From positions 1-13,723 of the forward strand of contig USBI01000046.1 in NCBI GenBank assembly GCA_900552945.1: 13,723 nt of DNA. Direction: 5' to 3'. The translations under genes were made by a program, and so were the position numbers. The notes beneath the pieces are model-generated. The model saw only the letters and a list, made by a program, of their open reading frames with translations, was not told the DNA's origin and searched no databases. Source of the stretch: an uncultured Oscillospiraceae bacterium (GTDB lineage Bacteria > Bacillota > Clostridia > Oscillospirales > Ruminococcaceae). Of the stretch, positions 6,539 through 13,723 are shown in pieces (position 1 is the stretch's first letter; each line of letters starts with the position of its first letter).

Positions 6539-8576
6539 ACGACAAATTATTATTTATCTCAAAATAAATTACTCAAAGAATTATATTGTTCTTCCAATCA
6601 GCTCAGCCGATTGGACCTTTCAAATAATACCAACCTGGAGCGTCTATATTGTGCCTCGAATCGGTTGACGGAGCTGAATGTGACAAGCTGTTCGAAGCTC
6701 TTGTCACTTAACTGCGAGCGCAACAGACTTGCTAGTTTGGATTTGTCAGGGAATCCGGAACTGGTGAACCTTTATTGCAGGCACAATCAGCTGACCCAGT
6801 TGGATGTCAGCCATAATACCAAGCTGGTGTTTATTGAAACGTTTGATAATCAGCTGACTTCTTTTGACTGCACGATGCTCAAGGACTTGGAGTTTTTGCA
6901 TATTGACTATAACAAGCTTACGACCTTGGACATGAGCCAAAATCCGAATTTAAAGGATAATGGATTTGTTGCTGCTAATAATCAGCTGGAAGATTTAACC
7001 ATGCCGAATATTCCCGGAGCTGAAATAGAAGCCGCTGTTTTTTATGAACAGAATCCGAAACAGGGGTATGAAACGGTTGAGCGGTTTTATGACTCGGCCC
7101 GTTTGCAGCAGGTGCAGGAAACGGACATGATTCCTGCGAACGGCCAGAAGATTTATGCGAAATGGATTCCGAATCCCTATACGGTGTATTATCATTCCAA
7201 TGGCGGTCAGGGGGAAATCCCGCCGCAATCGGTAGAGTATGATCAGACATTTACTCTTGCCAACAATACGTTTACCAGAACAGGATATACTTTTCAAAAC
7301 TGGAACACTTCAAGCAACGCGGTTGGCGGAAGGCCTTTTCAAGATGGGCAGGAAGTAGTCAATCTGGCTGGTAAAAACCCTAATAATAACCGCCTTACTC
7401 TTTACGCGCAGTGGAAAGCGAATACATACACGATTCGTTGCGATGCCAACGGAGGAGAAGGCAGTACGGAAGATACCCCAGCGGTATATGATCAGCCGGT
7501 ATCGCTTTCCAAAGGTCAGTTTACCAGAGCGGACCATGTTCTGGCGGGATGGTCGCTTACCGCAGGAGACCAGAACAGCAAAGATTATTTTCCTGAGCAG
7601 ACCGTACAAAATTTGACATCGGTGGATCAGCAGGTGGTTACGCTTTATGCTGTCTGGATTTCTTATGGAGAGATACAGCAGGAATATCAGGACTGGCTTT
7701 CGGATTTCTTCAGCGCAACAGATAAAAACCAAAGAACAGCGGGCGGAAGAAATTGCGCAGAGCTGGGAATCGGCCCACGACGAGATTTCATCTAAAATCG
7801 CTGTTGCTGTTCCTATGGATCAATTAGAGGAATACCGGTTGAAAGCGGAACTGGCTGTTTCTCATTCCGAACCTGCGTGGCTCGCACAGCAAAGCACTTT
7901 GTTGGACCCGGTCAGTCAGCAGGCCGCGGTCAGTGACGCGCAAAGCAGGATAAGCTCAAAAGTACAGCAGCTTTATTACATGCAGGGGGCAATGGTGTGG
8001 CTGGATTCGGTAAAGGATTCCTACCAAATACCGATGGGGTCTGTAAAATCGACCGATGTCGAGCTTTATTCCGGCCAAATATCCGAATATAACGCCCTTC
8101 CTTGGGAAGAGAAGAGTTATTGCGATTCTGCTGTTTTGAATCAGCTGGTGTTAAGAAAACAATTTGCGGAAGAAAAGTGGAATGCTCTGCAAAGCCTTGA
8201 CACGTATTTTTCTTCCATAGAGCTGTCGGATTATACCGAGGAAAACCAGAAAAAACTGGCAGAGATTATGGATGGGGCACAGGTGAATATTGAAAACGCC
8301 GATGCAGTTGGAATGGCGGACCGTCTGCTTTTGGAGAGCCTTGACAACCTCAAAAATGTAGAGCAGATTGTACGGCAAAAGGTTCCTTCCATAGAGGTCT
8401 TGCCGGTGGCATCCGCTATAACAAGAGGCCAGAAGCTTGAAGAGAGCCGTTTAACGGGGGGCAAGGCCGAGACAGAAGGAACGTTTTCGTGGAAAGACGG
8501 CAGTGTTGTCCCTACACAGACAGGGGCATATACGGTCATTTTTACCCCGAAGGACGGTAATGGAACACAGTTATAA
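6539..8576 (+). pseudogene. Broken surface protein: leucine-rich repeats, InlB-type repeats, Ig-like tail
   Basis: Coding similarity starts near 6554 with no ATG or signal peptide. The first start-like codon is TTG 6611, without a ribosome site. Numbering from it, residues 1-132 are about six leucine-rich repeats of about 21 residues (LYCxxNxLTxLDxSxN). Residues 151-184 resemble a partial InlB-type repeat, and 189-268 and 271-349 are full InlB B-repeat (Listeria-Bacteroides) units, each ending LYAQW or LYAVW. The frame then breaks at an A5 run (7724-7728). Skipping one base restores a helical region of about 210 residues and an Ig/MBG-like piece (ASAITRGQKL, TGGKAETEGTF, YTVIFTP). That piece stops at 8576 with no wall anchor. 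With the 5' end, frame and 3' end all damaged, this is most likely a decayed adhesin. Confidence 0.82.
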
Positions 8577-8671
8577 AGATGACAACCTTGAATTGAGGGG
8601 GTAAGGAAGGATGTAATAATTCCAAATGTATCGTTGAAAAACACCTGCCTGTGTCTTTTCTCGAAAAAGTA

Positions 8672-8700
8672 TTGACAACCAGCCGGTTTTATGGTAAGTT
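8672..8700 (+). promoter_or_regulatory. Promoter candidate for the wall-anchored protein
   Basis: A perfect TTGACA lies at 8672-8677. At 17 nt spacing the -10 would be TAAGTT (8695-8700), which is weak; AT-rich hexamers just downstream (TTATAT, TATATA) are alternatives with long spacing. It would give a leader of about 240 nt before the gene at 8948. Confidence 0.5.
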
Positions 8701-8735
8701 ATATATAAATATATGCAGAAAGAGGCTTGACAAAA

Positions 8736-8810
<75 letters not shown>

Positions 8811-8854
8811 CTCTGCCCTTTTTTCCTGCCAAGCTGAAAACCGCACAAAGACAG

Positions 8855-8900
8855 AAGGCGTATTCTGCCCGTTTCCATACGGGTGGGATGCGCCTTTTTT
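8855..8900 (+). terminator. Terminator-like hairpin inside the leader (attenuator candidate)
   Basis: Bases 8855-8871 pair with 8880-8896 over 17 bp (13 Watson-Crick and 4 G-U) around an 8-nt loop. A run of T covers 8895-8900. It lies 47 nt before the ATG of the wall-anchored protein and 44 nt after the stop of the leader ORF. Its place downstream of the promoter candidate and upstream of the ribosome site makes it a potential transcription attenuator. Confidence 0.7.
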
Positions 8901-8947
8901 GTGTGTCGCCGGACAGTAAAAATTAAGAAATCAGGGAGGTAAAACAC

Positions 8948-10858
8948 ATGAAAACAAAGAAAGGGCTTGCGGTGTTGCTGGCTGTTATGCTGGCTTTTTC
9001 CTGTTTGTCCCTTACGGCCTTCGCATCGGAGGACGATGCGTTTCAGGTCATTACACCGGAGGGGACGATAACTGGGTATAAGACTGTAAAGGATGCACGC
9101 AGCGCCATGCAGGATGGCTATACATTAAAGCTTTTGAAGGACTATGTTTCGACTGAGGATTATAATTACGGAATATCGATAGACAAACGTAATATTACAA
9201 TCGACTTGAACGGATACAGCGTTACTTCCAATAATACAAAACCTTCCAATGGGTATGCGATTAAATTGGAACAGAAGTATAGCGGTGCATATGACAATAC
9301 GGTGACAATAAAAAACAGCGGGAGCAAGCAGTCCGTATTGAGCAGCAGCAGCTATCAGGTAACCACCAAGAGCGGCGACAGCCATTACAATCAGGTCGTG
9401 AAATTTGAGGGAGATATTGTTTTCCGGAATATAAACGGGGAAGAACCGCTTGGGATCAAGCTTGGAACAGGAGCAAAACTGCTGGATACGGAGAGTGCCC
9501 GCGCCTTAATCCCGAACGGCGGATTCTCAGTAAAAGAAGCGGACGGCAGCAGCTATATTTACGGAAATCTTGCGAATGCGGCGGGCCGTTCGGCGGACGG
9601 GAACATTGTATTGCTGAACGATTATGTGGGCTCTGACAAAATTGCTTCCGGTCAGAAAGACGGGGCCCTTGATCTGGACGGCCATACATACACCTATACG
9701 GGAGGTGACGCCGCCATAGATGTAAATTACCCCGGCGTAACGCTGACGGTTAAAAACGGCAGTGTTGTTGTTACGGATGAAAGTGCAGACGGGGCTGTCC
9801 TGGTCGGCGCGCCGGACACGGATAATATGAACAACAGAGGGCTTGTGCTTGACAATGTGCAACTGACAGTGCCCGGCAATGCGTATGGCATTGTTACAAA
9901 CGGCACGGAAACAGGCAATACGGTGACTCTTAAAAACAATTCCGTCCTCAATGTGAAAAACGGCTTTGGCATTTACTTCCCGTCGGACGGTGAGGTAACA
10001 ATCGACAATTCGACGATCAATGCGAAACATGTAGGCGTACAGCTTTGCGCAGGTGATCTCACGGTAACAGGTGAGAGCGCGATCACTGTAACAGGGCAGC
10101 CTCAGGAAAAAACAGAGGGTGACGGCCCCGTTGCGGATGGTGCGGCTGTGTCCATCATCAATCGTGACGGGTACCAGGAATTGGGAACAGTAAAAATAGA
10201 AAGCGGCGATTTTAATGCCGCGGCTGATGTAACGGCGGTCAAGGCGTATTCGTTTAACAATACGGATAAGACGGAGGATGAATGGGCCGAAGCTGGGAAT
10301 GTTGTTGGAGTAACCGGCGGAAGCTTCTCCTCCAGCATCGCGGCAGATATCATAGACAGCGATACACAGGCTGCCGTAACCTCTGGCGGTCAAACAAAAG
10401 TGGTGATCGGTAAGCAGACTGTGGAAAAGGCCGCAGCAAATCTCCAAACCGGGGATAAGATAGATTTTCAGTCCGTTTCTGAGGATGCGGTTGTTAATCT
10501 TCCGGAAGGTGTGGAAGTAACAAACAGCACAGGAAAGAATATGAATATCAACGGGATCACGGTTGAGGCCGGAGAAACCATTACCGTTGAAAAAGAATCA
10601 ACAGATCCAGAGGAGCAACCGGAACCATCCGATCCGGAAACTCCATCAGAGCCGGAAACTCCGGCCGAGCCTGAAACTCCGGCCGAGCCGCCGAAAGATA
10701 CCGATAAACCGGCCGGCGGCAGCCAGACAGGCGATTTCACCTCCCCGCAGACGGGCGACGACAGCAATATCGCCCTTTGGATTGGGGTACTGCTTGCTGC
10801 GGGCGCTGCCCTGACCGGCACAGCCGTTTACAGCCGCAAGAGAAAATACAGCAAATAA
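8948..10858 (+). CDS. Secreted, sortase-anchored beta-rich surface protein
   Basis: 636 residues; ATG at 8948 with AGGGAGG at 8933-8939. A signal peptide (1-27) has a KTKK start, the core LAVLLAVMLAFSCLSLTAF, and probable cleavage after AFA. The mature part (28-545) is rich in short beta-strand motifs such as ITIDLNGY, LDLDGHTY, VTLKNNSVLNVKN and VTIDNSTINAKH, as in right-handed beta-helix or pectate-lyase-like surface proteins. Catalytic residues are not evident, so an adhesin or display role is more likely than an enzyme. A Pro/Glu spacer (about 550-590) leads to the sorting signal SPQTG (599-603), a membrane helix (609-628) and the tail RKRK. SPQTG fits the (S/P)PxTG signals used by class B-type sortases of clostridia rather than LPxTG. 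The leader carries a slippable repeat and a terminator-like hairpin. Confidence 0.9.
   Translation: MKTKKGLAVLLAVMLAFSCLSLTAFASEDDAFQVITPEGTITGYKTVKDARSAMQDGYTLKLLKDYVSTEDYNYGISIDKRNITIDLNGYSVTSNNTKPSNGYAIKLEQKYSGAYDNTVTIKNSGSKQSVLSSSSYQVTTKSGDSHYNQVVKFEGDIVFRNINGEEPLGIKLGTGAKLLDTESARALIPNGGFSVKEADGSSYIYGNLANAAGRSADGNIVLLNDYVGSDKIASGQKDGALDLDGHTYTYTGGDAAIDVNYPGVTLTVKNGSVVVTDESADGAVLVGAPDTDNMNNRGLVLDNVQLTVPGNAYGIVTNGTETGNTVTLKNNSVLNVKNGFGIYFPSDGEVTIDNSTINAKHVGVQLCAGDLTVTGESAITVTGQPQEKTEGDGPVADGAAVSIINRDGYQELGTVKIESGDFNAAADVTAVKAYSFNNTDKTEDEWAEAGNVVGVTGGSFSSSIAADIIDSDTQAAVTSGGQTKVVIGKQTVEKAAANLQTGDKIDFQSVSEDAVVNLPEGVEVTNSTGKNMNINGITVEAGETITVEKESTDPEEQPEPSDPETPSEPETPAEPETPAEPPKDTDKPAGGSQTGDFTSPQTGDDSNIALWIGVLLAAGAALTGTAVYSRKRKYSK
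10631..10690 (+). repeat. 18-bp direct repeats coding the E-P-E-T-P-A spacer
   Basis: Three tandem 18-bp units (10631-10648, 10649-10666, 10667-10684) and a partial fourth encode (D/E)PETP(S/A). They form the wall-spanning spacer in front of the sorting signal. Units differ at a few bases, so length change by recombination is possible but slower than at the AAGC run. Confidence 0.85.
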
Positions 10859-10878
10859 CCGGCATAAACAGTAACACA

Positions 10879-10908
10879 TTCGCAAAGCTCCCTCCTATCG
10901 GGTACAAT
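10879..10908 (+). promoter_or_regulatory. Promoter candidate inside the terminator/ribosome-site hairpin
   Basis: TACAAT at 10903-10908 is a good -10. TTCGCA at 10879-10884 is a weak -35 at 18 nt. The predicted start near 10915 would leave out the left arm of the hairpin described at 10888-10931. Confidence 0.45.
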
Positions 10909-10931
10909 GTATCTGACAGGAGGGATTTTTT
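10888..10931 (+). terminator. Hairpin with T6 whose right arm is the next gene's ribosome site
   Basis: TCCCTCCT at 10889-10896 pairs perfectly with AGGAGGGA at 10918-10925 across a 21-nt loop, and T6 (10926-10931) runs up to the ATG at 10932. For transcripts coming from upstream it resembles a terminator and also hides the ribosome site. A transcript starting in the loop would carry a free ribosome site. Confidence 0.6.
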
Positions 10932-11855
10932 ATGGAACGGAAAGCACATATCACAGATGAGCGGACAGGTATCGGCTATACGCTCTGCGAGGACTACTAT
11001 CTTCCCGACTTGGTATTGCCTGAAGAAAAGGCTTATGAGCTTGGTCGTTTCGGTAGAGCAAAATACCGGCACCTGCAAAACTGCCATAGGGTATTGCTGA
11101 CTACCCTGCGGACAAGCGGAACGCTCAGCGAATACCTGCACAGCGTAGATGTGACCTGCGAGGAAACCTTCTCCCGTCTGGTAAAGCAGTATGCCGAGCG
11201 TGAGGGCGTGACCGAGCAGATGGTTCGCGCCACCAACGCCCGCACCTTCTCCGGCCGAGGCTTTACCCTCTTTTTGGAGCTGAATAAATCGGCGGAGGAA
11301 CTGGGCATCAAGAGCCACAATTACTTTATTTATGATACGGCAGATACCGTAAAACAGTATGACCTGATGCGCAAGGTGGAGACCAACCATGTTCAGGCAA
11401 CGGTCTGCTTGAACAACGCGTTTCCGGAATGTTCGCCTCCGGGGACCTGCATGATGTACTTTACCACTATGTTCATGTCGGACGACTGGGGCAATGTGTC
11501 CGAAACCGATTATTTCAAGGCGAAAGACCGTGTAGCGGAGGATATGATCCGCGTGTTTGAGCGGGAGACCGGTTGCCGAATCCGTGACGCGATTGAGGAA
11601 ATCGCGGTCGCTTCTCCGACCACTTACGCGCGTTACTGCGGGCATCCGCAGGGCGTGATCTACGGGTACGAGACTGCGGATTGGGACAGCCTCATGCCGC
11701 GCATGATGATGATGAAAGAGGACGCGAAGCTCTTCCCGGGACTTCGTTTTGCGGGTGGTTACGCCATGCGTTCGAGCGGATATTCCAGCGCGTATGTTTC
11801 CGGCGATCTGTCCGGGCGTCAAACGGTAGGCGATTTGAAACGGGAGGTGCGGTAA
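10932..11855 (+). pseudogene. Chimera: TnpV-like N-terminus fused to C-terminal part of a CrtI-like FAD oxidoreductase
   Basis: 307 residues in one frame from ATG 10932 (AGGAGGG at 10918-10924). Residues 1 to about 96 read as a TnpV-type transposon protein: YYLPDLVLPEEKAYELGRFG, HRVLLTTLRTSGTLSEYL, VKQYAEREGVTE. From about residue 103 the sequence becomes the C-terminal two thirds of a phytoene-desaturase/CrtI-like flavoprotein (GRGFTLFLELNKSAEELGI), ending in the flavin-side motif LRFAGGYAMRSSGYSSAYVSG. The N-terminal Rossmann GxGxxG motif is absent, so flavin binding and activity are unlikely. The element-gene junction is near 11211-11241. The intact gene probably paired with the reductase that starts 1 nt downstream. 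Whether the fusion is made as a protein is unknown. Confidence 0.8.
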
Positions 11856-11856
11856 G

Positions 11857-13017
11857 ATGAACTTTAAGAAACAGATTTTCGGTTTTATGGATATGCTTCG
11901 CTTCAAAAAGTTGGTTCCCAACCGTCGGGAAGCGCTCGCGTCCGGACCGGATACTCCGCTTCCGCAGGAGTACCGCACCAATCTGCTGGCAAAGGCGCTT
12001 CATCCCGGAACCATGGAGGTGGAGCTCACCGGTATTCGTCCGCTTACCGACCGGATGAAGGAATTGACCTTCCGCCGGGTGGATGCAAACCAGTTCCCGT
12101 TTTTCCGTGCGGGACAGTATGTTTCGCTTCAGGGAAAGGTGGGCGGCAATGTGGTAAGCCGTCCGTACTCGATTGTTTCCAGCCCGCGGGAAGCGCTGGA
12201 CAACAAACTCGTGCTGGGCGTGGAAGACGCGGGCTTCTTTTCCGGTTATCTCAACCGTGAGGCGAAGGTAGGGGAACGGTTCACGATGGCTGAGCCTACC
12301 GGTGAATTCCACTATGAGACTCTGCGTGACCGCAAGCAGATCGTCTGCATTGCGGGCGGAAGCGGCATCACCCCGTTTTTGTCCATGGCAAAAAGCATGG
12401 AAGAAGGGGACGAATGCTACGAAATGACCCTGTTTTACGGTGCGAGGGATGAAGCGCACATTGCGTATAAAGCTGAACTGGACGCTCTTGCTGAAAAGGG
12501 ACTTAAGGTAGTCTACGTTCTCAGTGACGAGGAGCAGGAAGGTTATGAACACGGCTTTGTGACCTCGCAGCTTCTGGAACGGTATGTGGATATCCCCAAT
12601 GTGACCTTCTTCCTCTGCGGACCGGTCGCCATGTACAATTTCGTGTTAAAACAGCTGGAACCATACGGCCTTCCGGTCAAAGCGGTGCATAAGGATGCCA
12701 CCTGCTGTGCCGACCGTGAGATGGATACACCGCGCACCTTTGACCTGACGGTACACATCCGCGGAGATGTCTATACCATCAAGGCGAAAGAGAACGAAAC
12801 ACTGCTCACCGCCATGGAGCGCGCTGCAATCCACGCGCCCAACAAATGCCGTGCCGGCGGCTGCGGCTACTGTCACAGCAAATGGCTGAGCGGGGAATAT
12901 CTGGTTGCGGAAAACCGCGACGGGCGCCGTGAGGCAGACCGGAAATTCGGGTTTATCCATCCCTGTGTGACCTATCCGCTTGGCGATATGGAAATTGATG
13001 TGCCGCCGGCGGAATGA
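11857..13017 (+). CDS. FAD/NAD(P)H oxidoreductase with C-terminal [2Fe-2S] ferredoxin domain
   Basis: 386 residues; ATG at 11857 with GGGAGG at 11842-11847, 1 nt after the upstream stop. Residues 50-155 are an FNR-type FAD domain with RPYSIVSS (102-109). Residues 160-275 are the NAD(P) domain, with GGSGITPFLSM (167-177) and CGPVAMY (254-260). A plant-type ferredoxin domain (295-385) has cluster ligands C331, C336, C339 and C370 (CRAGGCGYC ... HPC). Such proteins pass electrons from NAD(P)H to a partner enzyme. Here the partner is plausibly the CrtI-like flavoprotein whose truncated gene is immediately upstream in the same operon. The gene looks intact, so it may now be expressed from the TnpV promoter. 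The natural substrate is not evident. Confidence 0.93.
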   Translation: MNFKKQIFGFMDMLRFKKLVPNRREALASGPDTPLPQEYRTNLLAKALHPGTMEVELTGIRPLTDRMKELTFRRVDANQFPFFRAGQYVSLQGKVGGNVVSRPYSIVSSPREALDNKLVLGVEDAGFFSGYLNREAKVGERFTMAEPTGEFHYETLRDRKQIVCIAGGSGITPFLSMAKSMEEGDECYEMTLFYGARDEAHIAYKAELDALAEKGLKVVYVLSDEEQEGYEHGFVTSQLLERYVDIPNVTFFLCGPVAMYNFVLKQLEPYGLPVKAVHKDATCCADREMDTPRTFDLTVHIRGDVYTIKAKENETLLTAMERAAIHAPNKCRAGGCGYCHSKWLSGEYLVAENRDGRREADRKFGFIHPCVTYPLGDMEIDVPPAE

Positions 13018-13084
13018 TACGCCAGTTGTGCAAAACAGAACTTTGCTGTGGTAACACGATTTTGTGTGGCTGTGGCTGAAGGTG

Positions 13085-13119
13085 AAAAAAGACGGGCAGA
13101 TGATCTGCCCGTCTTTTTT
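13085..13119. terminator. Perfect two-way terminator
   Basis: A perfect 16-bp stem, A6 plus GACGGGCAGA at 13085-13100 paired with 13104-13119, around a 3-nt loop, gives an A6 tract on the left and a T6 tract on the right. It serves both the reductase gene and the convergent gene to its right. Confidence 0.93.
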
Positions 13120-13159
13120 GGTATTGTGGTGTTGAGAGGTATTGCTTAAAAAGCAGTCG

Positions 13160-13723
13160 TTAACTGTTGACCGCCCGCTCAATGAGGTGGTTGATGGTTT
13201 CACGAATGTTTAAAATCCACTCCGCGCTGCGCGGATACCGGGAAAAGGTGATTGTATCCTGCTGTTCCAACAGGCGAATACCGTTGATCCCGAACCGGTG
13301 AAGATCCTTCATGTCGTGGAACAGCACTTCGGCAGAGCGGTAACCGCCAAGGTCGAAGTTCCAGTCCCAGAGCATGTGGTAATCGTAGTCAAAACTGTCG
13401 CCGATAAATTGCTGCTGCCATTTTTGAACATATGCCTGCTTATAATCAGACGGATTCTGTTCCAAAGCCCAGCGCACTCCCTCGGCAAACAGGCAGTTTT
13501 CCGGGATTTCAGAAAGCCCGATTTGCACCGCTTCCATTGGGTCATCCACAACGAAAGCGGCGGCAATGACTGCGGCCATGAACATGGAACCGTATACGCC
13601 GTTGCGGCGGTGATTGGTAAAAGCGTCACGGTAAGCAAGCTCCGCGGCTTTTTCCGGCCAGCCTGCGCAGACATAACCGTAACTGTCCGCCCGCGTCCAC
13701 GCGGCAATGTTTTGCAGGTTGGG
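13160..13723 (-). CDS. ADP-ribosylglycohydrolase-like protein, N-terminal part outside the window
   Basis: Minus-strand frame, open to the window edge and ending at TAA 13162-13160. It gives the C-terminal 187 residues. The stretch NHRRNGVYGSMFMAAVIAAA near its visible start, followed by DDPMEAVQIGLSEIP, is typical of the C-terminal half of ADP-ribosylglycohydrolase (ARH/DraG) fold proteins. The last 100 residues are less typical (HMLWDWNFDLGGYRSAEVLF). The metal-binding motifs cannot be judged because the N-terminus is missing. ARH-fold enzymes remove ADP-ribose from proteins or small molecules; the substrate here is unknown. It is convergent with the reductase gene and apparently outside the mobile region. 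Confidence 0.75.
   Translation of the reverse strand, partial: PNLQNIAAWTRADSYGYVCAGWPEKAAELAYRDAFTNHRRNGVYGSMFMAAVIAAAFVVDDPMEAVQIGLSEIPENCLFAEGVRWALEQNPSDYKQAYVQKWQQQFIGDSFDYDYHMLWDWNFDLGGYRSAEVLFHDMKDLHRFGINGIRLLEQQDTITFSRYPRSAEWILNIRETINHLIERAVNS

Noticed and set aside
8635..8661. Weak AAAACAC/GTGTCTTTT hairpin after the broken adhesin gene
   Set aside because: Only four firm pairs with a bulge; too weak to call a terminator.
9527..10447. 306-codon minus-strand frame opposite the wall-anchored protein
   Set aside because: The plus-strand gene has a signal peptide, sorting signal and ribosome site; the antisense frame has none.
10737..11981. 414-codon minus-strand frame across the TnpV/flavoprotein chimera
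   Set aside because: It crosses a promoter, a hairpin and two gene boundaries and has no motif; shadow of the plus strand.

Overview
The window looks like an accessory, mobile-element-rich region of a Gram-positive anaerobe of the Clostridia (gut Oscillospiraceae/Lachnospiraceae type). This is inferred from strong AGGAGG ribosome sites, a phage-style amidase with LysM, large serine recombinases, a TnpV-like protein, InlB-type repeats and a wall-anchored protein ending in SPQTG. No RNA genes or CRISPR arrays were seen.

Layout. (A) 1-6390 reads as the right part of a prophage or integrative element. It starts with the 3' part of an amidase endolysin and its terminator. A tightly packed six-gene operon (984-5446) follows: a SHOCT-like small protein, two paralogous HTH/double-zinc-finger proteins, a large serine recombinase without a coiled coil, a large serine recombinase with one, and a resolvase-domain protein whose nucleophile serine is alanine. 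A two-way terminator separates this from a divergent pair, an XRE repressor and a small TTG-started protein, with two matching operator-like palindromes between them. Two terminators close the block.

(B) About 6539-8576 is a broken surface-protein gene: leucine-rich repeats, InlB-type repeats and an Ig-like tail. It lacks a start and signal peptide, carries a frameshift in an A5 run and has no wall anchor. Its abrupt 5' edge may be the element's right junction.

(C) 8577-10858 holds a promoter, a short leader ORF built on an 11-unit AAGC repeat, a strong terminator-like hairpin, and then a secreted 636-residue beta-rich protein with an SPQTG sorting signal. Repeat-length changes could shift the leader frame so that ribosomes run through the terminator, which suggests phase-variable attenuation.

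(D) 10860-13017 begins with an unusual regulatory hairpin whose right arm is the next gene's ribosome site. It leads into a chimera of a TnpV-like N-terminus fused to the C-terminal two thirds of a phytoene-desaturase-like flavoprotein, then an intact FAD/NAD(P)H/[2Fe-2S] reductase. (E) A perfect two-way terminator and a convergent, partial ADP-ribosylglycohydrolase-like gene end the window.

The strongest candidate for an undescribed system is the recombinase operon, a possible multi-subunit integrase with an inactive subunit and dedicated HTH/zinc-finger partners. The repeat-plus-terminator leader is second.
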